DNA of 10,077 bases from an uncultured Oscillospiraceae bacterium (GCA_934573945.1 CAKTMQ010000052.1:1-10077); one strand, 5' to 3'. Positions 1 to 7,274 are shown, counted from the first letter of the stretch. The notes: generated by a model from the sequence alone, not told the origin. Made by a program: numbers and translations.

Positions 1-329
1 CGGTGGTGCGCCAGCGGCTGCACAGGCTGTTGGACCACGCGGGCTGTGAACGGGTACGCTTCCATGATCTCCGCCACACCTTCGCCACCAATGCCCTCGC
101 CCACGGGATGGACATCAAGACGCTGTCCACCATCCTGGGCCATGTCTCCGCGGCTACCACGCTGAACACCTACTCCCACATCACGGAGGAGATGCGGCGG
201 CAGGCGGCGGCGAGGATCGACGCGGGCATCGCCAAAGCGCAGCCGCTGCCGGCAGAAGAAAACACACTACAAGAGCGCACGATGACCGACTTCCAGGCAA
301 GAAAGCGATGGAGCAGACGGACGGCATAA
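1..329 (+). CDS. Tyrosine recombinase / phage-type integrase, C-terminal fragment (5' end outside window)
   Basis: This is the end of the catalytic domain of a tyrosine site-specific recombinase, the class that integrates and excises phages and integrative elements. Numbering from the GTG at position 3, the HDLRHTFAT box gives the conserved His21 and Arg24. LGH gives His47, and the tyrosine nucleophile is Tyr57 in LNTYSH. The first catalytic Arg, the core-binding domain and any arm-binding domain must lie upstream of the window. The reading frame is open to the left edge, so the GTG at 3 is unlikely to be the real start. About 50 residues follow the tyrosine, a charged low-complexity tail. 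The stop is TAA at 327-329 and a terminator hairpin follows at 344. An intact catalytic core suggests an active enzyme, but the missing 5' part prevents a firm statement. It may mark the right edge of an integrated element lying to the left. Confidence 0.9.
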   Translation, partial: VVRQRLHRLLDHAGCERVRFHDLRHTFATNALAHGMDIKTLSTILGHVSAATTLNTYSHITEEMRRQAAARIDAGIAKAQPLPAEENTLQERTMTDFQARKRWSRRTA

Positions 330-343
330 CAGGAAGCAGTCCA

Positions 344-379
344 CCCCGCCTGAGGGAAATCCCCGGCGGGGCGGCTTTT
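344..379 (+). terminator. Intrinsic terminator of the integrase gene
   Basis: CCCCGCC (344-350) pairs with GGCGGGG (365-371). An inner GGG/CCC stem (354-356 with 361-363) closes an AAAT loop. CGGC and then TTTT (376-379) follow. It begins 15 nt after the integrase stop, so it most likely ends that transcript. Confidence 0.75.
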
Positions 380-537
380 CGCTGTCTGTGGGCAAATATG
401 TGGTCAAAGGGGTGCGGCGCAAAAAGGAATGCTTAGATTTGTGCTGTAAATACACCTGTTTGCGGCATATTTGGCAATATGCAGAGGGAATAATCCACAG
501 AAATCTTGGGTGCGCTCAGTTGCGCTGGCAGAATCAA
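380..537. other. Gene-free spacer, AT-richer than its surroundings
   Basis: No credible coding region is visible here. The only open frame long enough to consider (388-633, +) runs straight through the perfect terminator hairpin at 538-578, has no ribosome binding site and matches nothing I recognise. The stretch is visibly richer in A+T than the flanking genes. It contains one small perfect hairpin, GCATATT (465-471) with AATATGC (476-482) around a TGGC loop. Because it directly follows an integrase gene, an attachment site could lie here, but no duplicated core sequence can be identified without the other end of the element. Confidence 0.5.
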
Positions 538-578
538 AAAAACAGGAGCCGTTCCCAATGGGAACGGCTCCTGTTTTT
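538..578 (-). terminator. Strong (bidirectional) intrinsic terminator
   Basis: A perfect 19-bp stem joins 538-556 with 560-578 around an AAT loop (557-559). Read on the - strand, the stem runs out into an uninterrupted run of seven T, the classical form. On the + strand the T run is five long, so it could work both ways. It lies about 210 nt beyond the stop codon of the - strand operon (787) and is the first convincing terminator there. A 12-bp palindrome, TTTTGATCAAAA (575-586), overlaps its edge. Confidence 0.85.
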
Positions 579-601
579 GATCAAAATGATCCGGTCAACC
601 A

Positions 602-795
602 TACCATCGATTAACAAGGGCAAACACGCCTGACAGCGTGTCTGACAGGTGCTCCGCAGTTTTGCCGGAACAGAAATGTGTCCAGACAAGAAAAGACCCG
701 CAGAGAATACTTGCCGTATTGTCAAGGGGCTTGACGTAGTATGGGCGCATTTCTGTCCGTCAAAGCCGTGTCTGCCCTTGTCTCAATCAATGGTA
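602..795. repeat. Large imperfect inverted repeat / possible structured RNA element
   Basis: The right arm (730-795) is matched in inverse orientation and in the same order by blocks of the left arm. The outer arm 602-628 pairs with 767-795, with about 24 of 27 positions matching and a 2-nt bulge near 782-784. TGAC 631-634 pairs with GTCA 759-762. Block 667-683 pairs with 743-758, including two G-T pairs and one bulged A. ATACT 707-711 pairs with AGTAT 738-742. GTCAAG 721-726 pairs with CTTGAC 730-735 around GGG. Extra sequence sits only on the left side (635-666, 684-706, 712-720). A local hairpin at 629-649 (CCTG-A-CAG with CTG-A-CAGG) involves part of it. The outer right arm includes the last two codons and stop of the DUF3810-like gene. 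It could be a small repeat element, an inverted duplication or a folded 3' UTR. Confidence 0.6.
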
Positions 796-1872
796 GTAAT
801 AGGCCAGCAGCAGATCCACCACCGTGCCGTAGTTCTGCATCCCGTCGCTGAGGCCATTGGACTTGAGAAATCCATCATAGACCTTGTTGGCAGCGGTCTG
901 CACCACGCCTTCAAACTGTGCCCAATAGGCACTGTTCTGCCGCAGGTCGGCCAGCACGGTATCCGGCACCGTGTCCCGGATCCGCTGCCACGCGTCACTG
1001 TCCACCCGGTACAGGGCGTTGCCCAGATAGACATAGCCCAGCAGATACCCGGAGTAGCGATAGGCGGCAGACGCCGCCGTGGTGGCCGCCATGATGCCCA
1101 CGAAGTTACACTCCTGCTCTGCGGCAATGCCCTGCTGGTGCGCCAGCTCGTGGCAGATGGTCGCCGGCAGGTAGGACGCGGGGCTTTCGTCGTTCAGATT
1201 GGCCTCGCCGGTAAAGGGGAAGTAGAAGCCGGTGAAGTCCAGTGCGCTCATGCCGCGGGAGGACACAAAGGCCTTGGGCATGACCCAGGGGCGGGTGAGG
1301 AACGGAAATTCCGCCAGTATGCCGTCATAGGCCGCCGGCGCTGCCTCGAAGATCTCCTGCCGGGGTACGGCAAAGCAGCCCGCCTCATCCCGGGGCACCT
1401 GCTCCGCAAGAGCGCATAGCTGCCGGGAAAAGGCGTCCGTCAGCTCTGTCAGCTCCTCCACCGTGCCGCCTCGCGCCGTCAGGCCGCTCTTGTCCTGAAA
1501 GCTGTCTGCCCCGTAAAAGACGCCCCACAGCAGGCAGAAACCGGCATAAACGCTCAGTCCGGTGCACAGCAGCGTCAGCAGCATCCGGCAGCATCGCACG
1601 CCTCTGCGGGGGCGTGTCACCAGACAGCGCACCTGCCACGCCAGATAGAACACCAGCGCATACAGCGCCGACAGGATCAGCACCTCCGCCGCAGAGACGG
1701 AGGTAAAGCTCCAGAGCCGTCCCAGAACTTGCTCCAGCGGCAGGATCACCCGGCCGCACAGCCAGTTCATAGCGGCCGTGCAGTGCCGCAGGGAGAAGTA
1801 GAGGGCGAAAAAGACGGCCAGACCCGCCAGCCACAGCAGCAGGCCGCGGCAGCGGCGCAGCAGCTCCCTCAC
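787..1872 (-). CDS. DUF3810-like membrane protein with HExxH zinc-metallopeptidase motif
   Basis: The 361-residue product has three predicted membrane helices near the N terminus (about 10-27, 61-80 and 97-119), then a domain of about 240 residues. Arg-rich stretches at 1-9 and 82-96 suggest these face the cytoplasm, which would place the large domain outside. That domain carries CHELAHQQG, an HExxH motif (His241, Glu242, His245), followed by AEQECN with Glu252/Glu254 as candidate third zinc ligands. This fits DUF3810 proteins, which are metallopeptidase-like but of unknown substrate. The start is GTG, overlapping the TGA of the thioesterase gene in a GTGA arrangement. There is no good ribosome binding site of its own, which points to translational coupling. 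It is the last gene of the importer operon, and its final codons lie inside the inverted repeat at 602-795. Family placement comes from motif and architecture; protease activity is inferred. Confidence 0.8.
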   Translation of the reverse strand: MRELLRRCRGLLLWLAGLAVFFALYFSLRHCTAAMNWLCGRVILPLEQVLGRLWSFTSVSAAEVLILSALYALVFYLAWQVRCLVTRPRRGVRCCRMLLTLLCTGLSVYAGFCLLWGVFYGADSFQDKSGLTARGGTVEELTELTDAFSRQLCALAEQVPRDEAGCFAVPRQEIFEAAPAAYDGILAEFPFLTRPWVMPKAFVSSRGMSALDFTGFYFPFTGEANLNDESPASYLPATICHELAHQQGIAAEQECNFVGIMAATTAASAAYRYSGYLLGYVYLGNALYRVDSDAWQRIRDTVPDTVLADLRQNSAYWAQFEGVVQTAANKVYDGFLKSNGLSDGMQNYGTVVDLLLAYYYH

Positions 1873-2288
1873 GGCAGCTGCACGCCGGTGAAGTACATCA
1901 CCGTATGCCCCGTTGTGATCAGCTTACCGTTGTCGTCACGGATCTCCGAGTCGCAAAAGGCCATCTTGCCGCCTACCTTGCGTACCCGACCGGTGGCGAT
2001 CAGCTTACCAGCGGTGGGACCGGCGTTGATGCAGTCGATGGTGCCGCTGACGGTGACGCAGGCCTCCATCCGCGTGGTCAGGATGGCCATGCCGCAGGCC
2101 ACATCCGCCAGCGTGAACAAAATGCCGCCGTGGGGGATGCCCCAGCGGTTCAGCGTCTCGGGGTGGATCTCCACCTCCGCCTGCGCCCAGCCGTCGTCCA
2201 CGGCCACGATCTTCACATGGTTGTGGATATCAAAGGGCTCACTGTCCAATGCCAGCTCCAATAACTGCTGTTTTCTTTCGTCTGTCAT
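1869..2288 (-). CDS. PaaI-family hotdog-fold thioesterase
   Basis: The 139-residue product has the size and pattern of a single-domain hotdog acyl-CoA thioesterase, which hydrolyses a thioester to free CoA and an acid in the cytoplasm. The signature NRWGIPHGGILFTLADVACG spans about 47-66. The HGG is at 53-55, and Asp62 sits in the helix position where PaaI-type enzymes carry the catalytic acid. The rest alternates short beta-strand-like segments (VTVSGTIDCINAG, GKLIATGRVRKVGGK) as expected for the fold. The ATG at 2286-2288 is preceded by a weak GAAGAAG-like binding site and lies 7 nt after the stop of the second ATPase. Its TGA overlaps the GTG of the next gene. The acyl substrate cannot be read from sequence; PaaI itself acts on phenylacetyl-CoA derivatives, but the family is broad. 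Confidence 0.88.
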   Translation of the reverse strand: MTDERKQQLLELALDSEPFDIHNHVKIVAVDDGWAQAEVEIHPETLNRWGIPHGGILFTLADVACGMAILTTRMEACVTVSGTIDCINAGPTAGKLIATGRVRKVGGKMAFCDSEIRDDNGKLITTGHTVMYFTGVQLP

Positions 2289-2295
2289 AGCTTCT

Positions 2296-3021
2296 TCACT
2301 CCGCTGCTTTTAACAATTGTTTTGTATAGGGATGCTGAGGATGATCAAAAATATCGTCCACCGTCCCCTGTTCCACGATACGGCCGTCCTTCATCACCAG
2401 ACACCTGTCGCAGATCTGATAGACCACATTCAGATCGTGGGAGATAAAAAGATAGGAGATGCCGAACTCCCGGCGCAGCCGGGCGATCAGGTGCAATATC
2501 TGCGCCTGGGTGTTCACATCCAGCGCCGACACCGCCTCGTCCGCCACCATCAGCCCCGGCTTCTGGATCAGTGCCGCGCCGATGCACAGACGCTGCTTCT
2601 GTCCGCCGGACAGCTCATGGGGATACCGGTCGTAGTACTTCTCGTCCAGTCCCACCAGTGACATGGTCTGCCGCACCCGCTCCTCGATGCCCTGCCTGTC
2701 GTATTTACCGTAGATGTACAGCGGCTCGGCCAGCGTCCGCGCTGCGGTAAAAGAGGGGTTCAGGCTGCCGGCCGGATCCTGAAATACCATCTGGGGGCGC
2801 TTGGTATGGTGGAGAACCGTGCCGGTCATCTCCGGCTCCATGCCCAGCACTGCCCGCGCCAGCGTGGACTTGCCGCTGCCGCTCTCGCCCACCAGTCCCA
2901 GTATCTCACCCCGGTACAGGGTAAAGCTGACGTCGTGGAGCACCTGTTTTCTGCTTCTGCGCAGACTGCCGGTGCGATACCACACGTTCAGATCGTTCAC
3001 TTCCAGTACGGTGTCTAACAT
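2296..3021 (-). CDS. Peptide/nickel-type ABC importer ATP-binding protein (DppF/OppF-like)
   Basis: This 241-residue cytoplasmic ATPase is the second motor subunit of the importer. Walker A GESGSGKST is at 45-53, the Q-loop Gln at 81 (VFQDPAGSLNP), and the ABC signature LSGGQKQR at 137-144. Walker B LMVADE is at 157-162, followed by the D-loop SALD and the switch His195 (FISHDL). HPQHPYTKQLL near the end is the usual C-terminal hallmark of the Opp/Dpp ATPases. The protein stops directly after it, lacking the longer tail of OppF-type proteins and resembling short NikE-sized members. All catalytic residues are present. Its ATG overlaps the previous gene's TAG by 7 nt (ATGTTAG), as in OppD-OppF type pairs that work as a heterodimer. 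Confidence 0.95.
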   Translation of the reverse strand: MLDTVLEVNDLNVWYRTGSLRRSRKQVLHDVSFTLYRGEILGLVGESGSGKSTLARAVLGMEPEMTGTVLHHTKRPQMVFQDPAGSLNPSFTAARTLAEPLYIYGKYDRQGIEERVRQTMSLVGLDEKYYDRYPHELSGGQKQRLCIGAALIQKPGLMVADEAVSALDVNTQAQILHLIARLRREFGISYLFISHDLNVVYQICDRCLVMKDGRIVEQGTVDDIFDHPQHPYTKQLLKAAE

Positions 3022-3797
3022 AGCTTCTTCCTCGTGGGGATGGCCTCAATGAGCCGTTTTGTGTAGGCTGCCTGGGGCGCATGGAACACCTGCTCCGTGT
3101 CGCCGGTCTCCACGATCAGCCCCTTCTCCATGACCGCTACCCGGGAGCACAGCTTGCGCACCACGTTCAGATTATGGGAGATGAACAGGATGGACATTCC
3201 CATCTCCCGGTTCAGCCGCCGCAGCAGCTCCAGGATCTGCGCCTGAATGGTGACGTCCAGCGCGGTGGTAGGCTCGTCCGCCAGCAGCAGCTTGGGGCGG
3301 GAGATAATGGCTGCAGCGATCATCGCCCGCTGCAGCATACCACCGGACATCTGGTGGGGGTACTTCTCGTAGACCACCTCCGCATCCGGCAGATCCACAT
3401 CCCGCAGCGCCTGCAGCGCCCGGCGCTTTCGCTCCTCCGCCGACAGATCGGTGTGGATCCGCAGCACTTCCTCCACCTGCGGGCCGATGCGCATCACCGG
3501 ATCCATGGCGCTCATGGGTTCCTGAAACACCACTGAGATGTCGCTGCCCTGTTTTTTGCGCATGGCGGTACTGTCCAGCGCCAGCAGGTCCTCGCCGTCC
3601 AGCAGGATCTGTCCGGAGACGGACGCCCGCTGCCGGGGCAGCAGTCCGGAGACTACCATGGCGGTGACGGTCTTGCCGCTGCCGCTCTCACCCACCAGCG
3701 CCATGATCTCGCCGTCGGCCACAGTCAGGCTGATACCCTGTACCGCGTCATGGTCTGCATCGTGGAACCGGATATGCAGGTCACGGATCTCCAGCAT
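3015..3797 (-). CDS. Peptide/nickel-type ABC importer ATP-binding protein (DppD/OppD-like)
   Basis: This 260-residue ATPase is the first motor subunit. Walker A GESGSGKT is at 36-43, the Q-loop Gln92 lies in [12 protein letters not shown], and the signature MSGGMLQR at 150-157 is characteristic of the DppD/NikD branch. Walker B LLLADE is at 170-175, with the D-loop TTALD and switch His208 (FISHNL). I chose the ATG at 3795-3797 because GGGAGG stands 9 nt upstream, and it follows the permease stop by only 2 nt. The frame stays open upstream to 3878, but that would overlap the permease and has no binding site. The tail after the usual [10 protein letters not shown] motif is very short, so the extended cysteine-bearing C-terminal region seen in many DppD/OppD proteins is absent. 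It probably pairs with the ATPase encoded next. Confidence 0.95.
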   Translation of the reverse strand: MLEIRDLHIRFHDADHDAVQGISLTVADGEIMALVGESGSGKTVTAMVVSGLLPRQRASVSGQILLDGEDLLALDSTAMRKKQGSDISVVFQEPMSAMDPVMRIGPQVEEVLRIHTDLSAEERKRRALQALRDVDLPDAEVVYEKYPHQMSGGMLQRAMIAAAIISRPKLLLADEPTTALDVTIQAQILELLRRLNREMGMSILFISHNLNVVRKLCSRVAVMEKGLIVETGDTEQVFHAPQAAYTKRLIEAIPTRKKLC

Positions 3798-3799
3798 GG

Positions 3800-4603
3800 T
3801 CACACGCCTCCCTTCTGCAAGCCCTCGCCCATCATGCTGACGCCCAGGATCAGCAGCACAATCACAAGGCCGGTGCACAGCACATACCAGGGGGCGGAGA
3901 TCATATAACTCTGGGATTCGGAGAGCATATAGCCCAGCGAAACATCCGGCGGCGTTACGCCAATGCCCAGATAGCTCATGCTGGCCTCTGCCAGCACGGC
4001 GTTATTAAAGCCGATGATCAGTGCCGGCAGCAGCACACCCCGGGTGTTGGGGAGGATGTGCCGGAACATGATCCGCAGATGGGATGCACCCATCAGGCGG
4101 GCTGATTTGACATAGTTCATGGAGCGGTGCCGGGCAAACTCCGCCCGCACCACTCTGGCAAAGCTGGGAATGAAGGCCACGCCCAGCGCCAGGATCACAT
4201 TGTATTTGCCAAAGCCCAGCATGGCGATGAAAACCAGCGCCAGCAGGATATTGGGAAACGCGGTCAGCGCGTCGTTGATCCGCATCAGGATCTCATCCAC
4301 GGCGCCGCCGAAATAGCCGGTAAAGGCGCCGATCAGCGTACCGGCCACAGCGCCGATACACACCGTGCACAGGGCGATGAAAAACGTGGTGCCCACGCCC
4401 TGCATCACCCGGCTGAAAATGTCCCGTCCGAAGTTGTCCGTGCCGAACAGGTGGGCAAAGGACGGAGGCAGGAACTTCTGACTGCCCACGATGGCCGTGG
4501 GGTCATAGGGTGTCCAGACATAGCCCACCAGCGCCAGCAGCGCCATGATCGCCGCCAGCGTCAGTCCGATCCGGAAGGAGGTGTTTTTCTTTTTCAGCAG
4601 CAT
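3800..4603 (-). CDS. ABC importer permease, DppC/OppC type
   Basis: This 267-residue inner-membrane subunit begins with a basic N terminus (LLKKK) and a first helix at about 12-30. The DppC-type hallmark HLFGTDNFGRDIFSR follows at 51-65. Further helices lie at about 70-97, 116-150, 190-206 and 237-257. The EAA loop that contacts the ATPases is YVKSARLMGASHLRIMFRHI at 164-183. The conserved segment AEASMSYLGIGVTPPDVSLG (205-224) is also typical of this family. The ATG at 4601-4603 has AAGGAGG 8 nt upstream, and that binding site overlaps the TAA of the preceding permease gene. The next gene begins 2 nt after its TGA. Length and motifs are normal, and it should form the pore with the DppB-type permease. 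Confidence 0.95.
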   Translation of the reverse strand: MLLKKKNTSFRIGLTLAAIMALLALVGYVWTPYDPTAIVGSQKFLPPSFAHLFGTDNFGRDIFSRVMQGVGTTFFIALCTVCIGAVAGTLIGAFTGYFGGAVDEILMRINDALTAFPNILLALVFIAMLGFGKYNVILALGVAFIPSFARVVRAEFARHRSMNYVKSARLMGASHLRIMFRHILPNTRGVLLPALIIGFNNAVLAEASMSYLGIGVTPPDVSLGYMLSESQSYMISAPWYVLCTGLVIVLLILGVSMMGEGLQKGGV

Positions 4604-4616
4604 TCCGTCCGCCTCC

Positions 4617-5558
4617 TTACCGCAGTCGCAGCCGGGGATCCAGCCGCTGGTTGATCACGTCGGCCACAAAATTCACCAGCACCACCCACAGTGCCAGGAT
4701 CACCACAATAGCCTGCACCACGGGGAAATCCCGGTTGGCGATGGAGGTCAGCAGCAGCCGTCCCAGTCCCGGGATGGCAAAGACCTGCTCGATGATGACG
4801 CTTCCGGCCACGATGTCCGCCGCCGTCATGGCCAGAAAGGCCACCGTCGGCACCACCGCGTTGCGCAGTACATGGCGATACAGTGTCCGCGTAGGGGAGC
4901 TGCCGCGGCTGTAGGCCGTGCGGACATAGTCCTTCCCCAGCTCGCCGGAGATAGAACTCTTCAGCATCTTCACCGTCATGGCGATGCGGGGCAGGGCGAT
5001 GGCCGCGGCCGGGTAGAGCAAATAGACTACACTGCCCCAGAAGCTCTGCGCCGGTGCCACAAAGCCGCCGGGGATGAACCAGTGCAGCACCAGACCGCAG
5101 ACCAGCGTCAGCAGAATGCCGATGAAGAAGGGCGGCACCGCCATGACGGCCTGTCCCACCATGGTCAGCACCCGATCCAGCCGTCCGCCCGCATGGGAGG
5201 CGGCAAACAGCCCCACCGGCAGAGAGATCACCGTGATGAGCAAAAAGGCGATACCCGTCAGCAGCGCCGTCACCTCCAGCTTACCGCTGAGCAGCTGGGA
5301 GACCGGCATGGCGTAGACATACGAGCTGCCGAAGTCGCCCCGCAGCGCACCGGCGACCCACTCGGCATAGCGGGTGAAAAAGGGACGATCCAGCCCCAAT
5401 TGCGCCCGCAGCTCGGCCACCGCCTCGGCGGTGGCGTCACTGCCCAGCAGCTTGGTGGTGGGATCGCCGGGAATCACCTGAAAGGCCAGAAAGGCAAAGA
5501 AAGAGACGATGACCATGGTCAGAAGCATCATTCCGATTTTCTTCACGATGTTTTTCAT
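4617..5558 (-). CDS. ABC importer permease, DppB/OppB type
   Basis: This 313-residue inner-membrane subunit has six predicted helices (about 9-29, 98-120, 133-158, 177-195, 236-258 and 280-302). An extracytoplasmic loop after helix 1 contains the family landmark IPGDPTTKLLG (29-39) and RAQLGLDRPFFTRY (51-64). The EAA loop is at about 210-234 (DYVRTAYSRG...TLYRHVLRNA). EQVFAIPGLGRLLLTSIANRD (257-277) is a strong DppB/NikB signature. I chose the ATG at 5556-5558, with AAAGAG upstream. An ATG nine codons earlier (5585) is in frame but has no visible binding site, so the N terminus is uncertain by nine residues. It lies 52 nt downstream of the binding-protein gene, the widest gap in the operon. 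Such spacing is common where the binding protein is made in excess. Confidence 0.95.
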   Translation of the reverse strand: MKNIVKKIGMMLLTMVIVSFFAFLAFQVIPGDPTTKLLGSDATAEAVAELRAQLGLDRPFFTRYAEWVAGALRGDFGSSYVYAMPVSQLLSGKLEVTALLTGIAFLLITVISLPVGLFAASHAGGRLDRVLTMVGQAVMAVPPFFIGILLTLVCGLVLHWFIPGGFVAPAQSFWGSVVYLLYPAAAIALPRIAMTVKMLKSSISGELGKDYVRTAYSRGSSPTRTLYRHVLRNAVVPTVAFLAMTAADIVAGSVIIEQVFAIPGLGRLLLTSIANRDFPVVQAIVVILALWVVLVNFVADVINQRLDPRLRLR

Positions 5559-5610
5559 GGTCATCATCTCTTTCTGTTTTTTCACACAGACAGCCGCTGC
5601 TTACAGCGAA

Positions 5611-7149
5611 TCAGTCGGCGTAATAGATCGTGCTCAGATCCTGTGCGTAGATGGGGTAGAAGGTATAGCCCGCCAGCCCCTGATGCAGCACCACCAGATC
5701 CGCCATATCCTGCAGGTACAGGTTGGCGGCCGTCTCGGTCAGCAATGTCTCCATCTGCTTGTAGATGGCGGTCTGCTCCGTATCGTCGGTGCAGGCCGTG
5801 GCCTTGGCGTACAGCTCGTCATAGGTGCTGTTGCTGTAGTTGATAAAGTTCTTGCCATTGTCGGAGACAAAGCGCTCCAGCATGGCGCGGGCGGTGATAT
5901 TCTTGGCGTCCAGGCCGGTAATGGTGGCCTGGAACTGCCGGTTGGTATACACATCGCTGTACCAGGTGGCGGCATCCACCGGCTGCACCGTGGCACGGAT
6001 GCCGATAGCGCCCAGCTGCTGCACCACCACCTCGGCGGTATCCATATGAGGCTGATAGTTGGAGGACACGGCAATGGTCAGGTCAAAGCCGTCGGGATAA
6101 CCAGCCTCCGCCAGCAGCTCCTTGCCCTTGGCCGGATCATAGGTGTAGTAGTCCGCCAGCTCCGGCAGGAAGTACTTGGCCAGCTTGGGATAGATGCTGC
6201 TGCCCACCGGTGTGCCGTGGCCGTCAGCCATTACGTCCATGATTTCCTGCCGGTTAATGGCATAGCACATAGCCTGACGCACCTTTTCATTGTCCAGCGG
6301 CGCAGCGGCGTTGTTGAGATACACCGCCTGCACCAGATTCATGGTACCCTCCAGTACCTGGAAGCTGTCGTCCAGCTGGGCGACCTGAGCGCTGGTCAGG
6401 TGGGCACACAGATCCACGCTGCCTCCCTTGAGCGCCATCATCAGCGCGGTGGAATCCTCATAGATCTGATAGGTCACCTTCTGGACGCCGGCAAGCGTGC
6501 CCCAGTAGTCGTCAAAGCGCTCCAGCACAATGTTCTCCTGCGGAGAACGGGATACCAGCTTGAACGGGCCGGTACCGGGTATAAAGCCCGCCTGCGGGTC
6601 GCTGTCCTGCGGAATGATGGCCGCCGACAAGAAGTAGATCAGCTCCAGATTGGGCTGCTCCAGCCGGAAGGTCACCGTCCGCTCGTCCACGGCCTGCAGA
6701 TCCTGAATAGCAGAAAACGCCGAAACCAGGGCGGAATCGCCCGAGTTATCGGCGCAGCGCGTCATGGAATACACCACATCCGCCGCTGTCACCGACTCGC
6801 CGTTATGGAACTTGATACCGTCACGCAGGGTGAAGGTATAGACAAGTCCGTCCTCCGAGATCTCGTAGCGTTCAGCCACAGCGGGGATCAATTCACCATT
6901 GGGGCCGGTTTTCACCAGACCCTCGTAAATGTTGAATAAGACCTCTCTGGTTCCTGCCGACGCTGCCGCGTGGGGGTCAAGACTGTCTTCCAGGTCCTGA
7001 GCGATAGCCACAACGATCTCGTTGCTAGCTTTCCGCTCGTTCTGCAAGCCGTTACTTCCTTCGTCGCCTGGGTTGCTGCCGCCTCCGCAGCCGCAGAGTA
7101 CAGCGCCGACCATTGTCAGCGACAGGAAAAGAGATACCAGTTTCTTCAT
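5611..7149 (-). CDS. Extracellular solute-binding lipoprotein, family 5 (peptide/nickel type)
   Basis: The 512-residue product has a lipoprotein signal peptide: MKK, a hydrophobic core at 4-18, then LCGC with Cys21 as the likely lipidated residue. A Gly/Asn/Glu-rich linker runs to about residue 42. The mature part matches the SBP_bac_5 family (DppA, OppA, NikA). LDP at 57-59 is followed by the family core AERYEISEDGLVYTFTLRDG (92-111) and IKFHNGESVTAADVVYSMTR (112-131). Further typical segments are GTGPFKLV, NNAAAPLDNEKVRQAMCYAINR and LLAEAGYPDGFDLTI. I chose the ATG at 7147-7149 because AAGGAG stands 6 nt upstream and it places the signal peptide at the N terminus; the open frame continues to 7209. 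It captures the solute outside the membrane for the permeases encoded downstream. The substrate (di/oligopeptide, metal chelate or other) cannot be assigned. Confidence 0.94.
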   Translation of the reverse strand: MKKLVSLFLSLTMVGAVLCGCGGGSNPGDEGSNGLQNERKASNEIVVAIAQDLEDSLDPHAAASAGTREVLFNIYEGLVKTGPNGELIPAVAERYEISEDGLVYTFTLRDGIKFHNGESVTAADVVYSMTRCADNSGDSALVSAFSAIQDLQAVDERTVTFRLEQPNLELIYFLSAAIIPQDSDPQAGFIPGTGPFKLVSRSPQENIVLERFDDYWGTLAGVQKVTYQIYEDSTALMMALKGGSVDLCAHLTSAQVAQLDDSFQVLEGTMNLVQAVYLNNAAAPLDNEKVRQAMCYAINRQEIMDVMADGHGTPVGSSIYPKLAKYFLPELADYYTYDPAKGKELLAEAGYPDGFDLTIAVSSNYQPHMDTAEVVVQQLGAIGIRATVQPVDAATWYSDVYTNRQFQATITGLDAKNITARAMLERFVSDNGKNFINYSNSTYDELYAKATACTDDTEQTAIYKQMETLLTETAANLYLQDMADLVVLHQGLAGYTFYPIYAQDLSTIYYAD

Positions 7150-7245
7150 GTTCTTCTCCTTCTCCCCAACTCCTTCGATGGGGACAGAAATAATGGTTTC
7201 CATATGCAATTGTCAAAGTGCCGCGTAAGCAGTCACTCACCGTGC

Positions 7246-7274
7246 ACTGTACCATACTTTCAGGCGCATTGCAA
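7246..7274 (-). promoter_or_regulatory. Candidate promoter of the importer operon
   Basis: On the - strand, TTGCAA (+ positions 7269-7274) stands exactly 17 bp from TACAGT (7246-7251). A TGG directly before the latter acts as an extended -10. Transcription would start near 7239, leaving a leader of about 90 nt. A consensus TTGACA (7211-7216) nearer the gene has no convincing -10 at the right spacing. I see no T-box or riboswitch pattern in the leader. Confidence 0.5.

Noticed and set aside
471..494. Promoter-like TTGGCA and AATAAT in the spacer
   Set aside because: The two boxes are only 12 bp apart and no gene follows downstream on the + strand.
388..633. Small + strand open frame of 81 codons in the intergenic region
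   Set aside because: It reads through a perfect 19-bp terminator hairpin, has no ribosome binding site, and its sequence resembles no known protein.
624..641. Small hairpin ACACGC / GCGTGT as an independent terminator
   Set aside because: It has no T run on either strand and competes with the larger inverted repeat pairing that explains the same bases.
534..725. Small - strand open frame of 63 codons
   Set aside because: It lies inside the inverted repeat and the terminator stem, so the open frame is best explained by those structures.
649..1419. + strand open frame (256 codons) opposite the DUF3810-like gene
   Set aside because: It runs through the inverted repeat and then antisense to a better-supported gene, with no domain or ribosome binding site.
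4545..5843. Long + strand open frame (432 codons) opposite the permease and binding-protein genes
   Set aside because: It is an antisense shadow of well-supported - strand genes: His/Gln/Arg-rich, with no recognisable domain and a frame that crosses gene boundaries.
5509..6939. Long + strand open frame (476 codons) opposite the binding-protein gene
   Set aside because: It is antisense to a clear family 5 binding protein; its composition reflects the GC-rich codon structure of the opposite strand.
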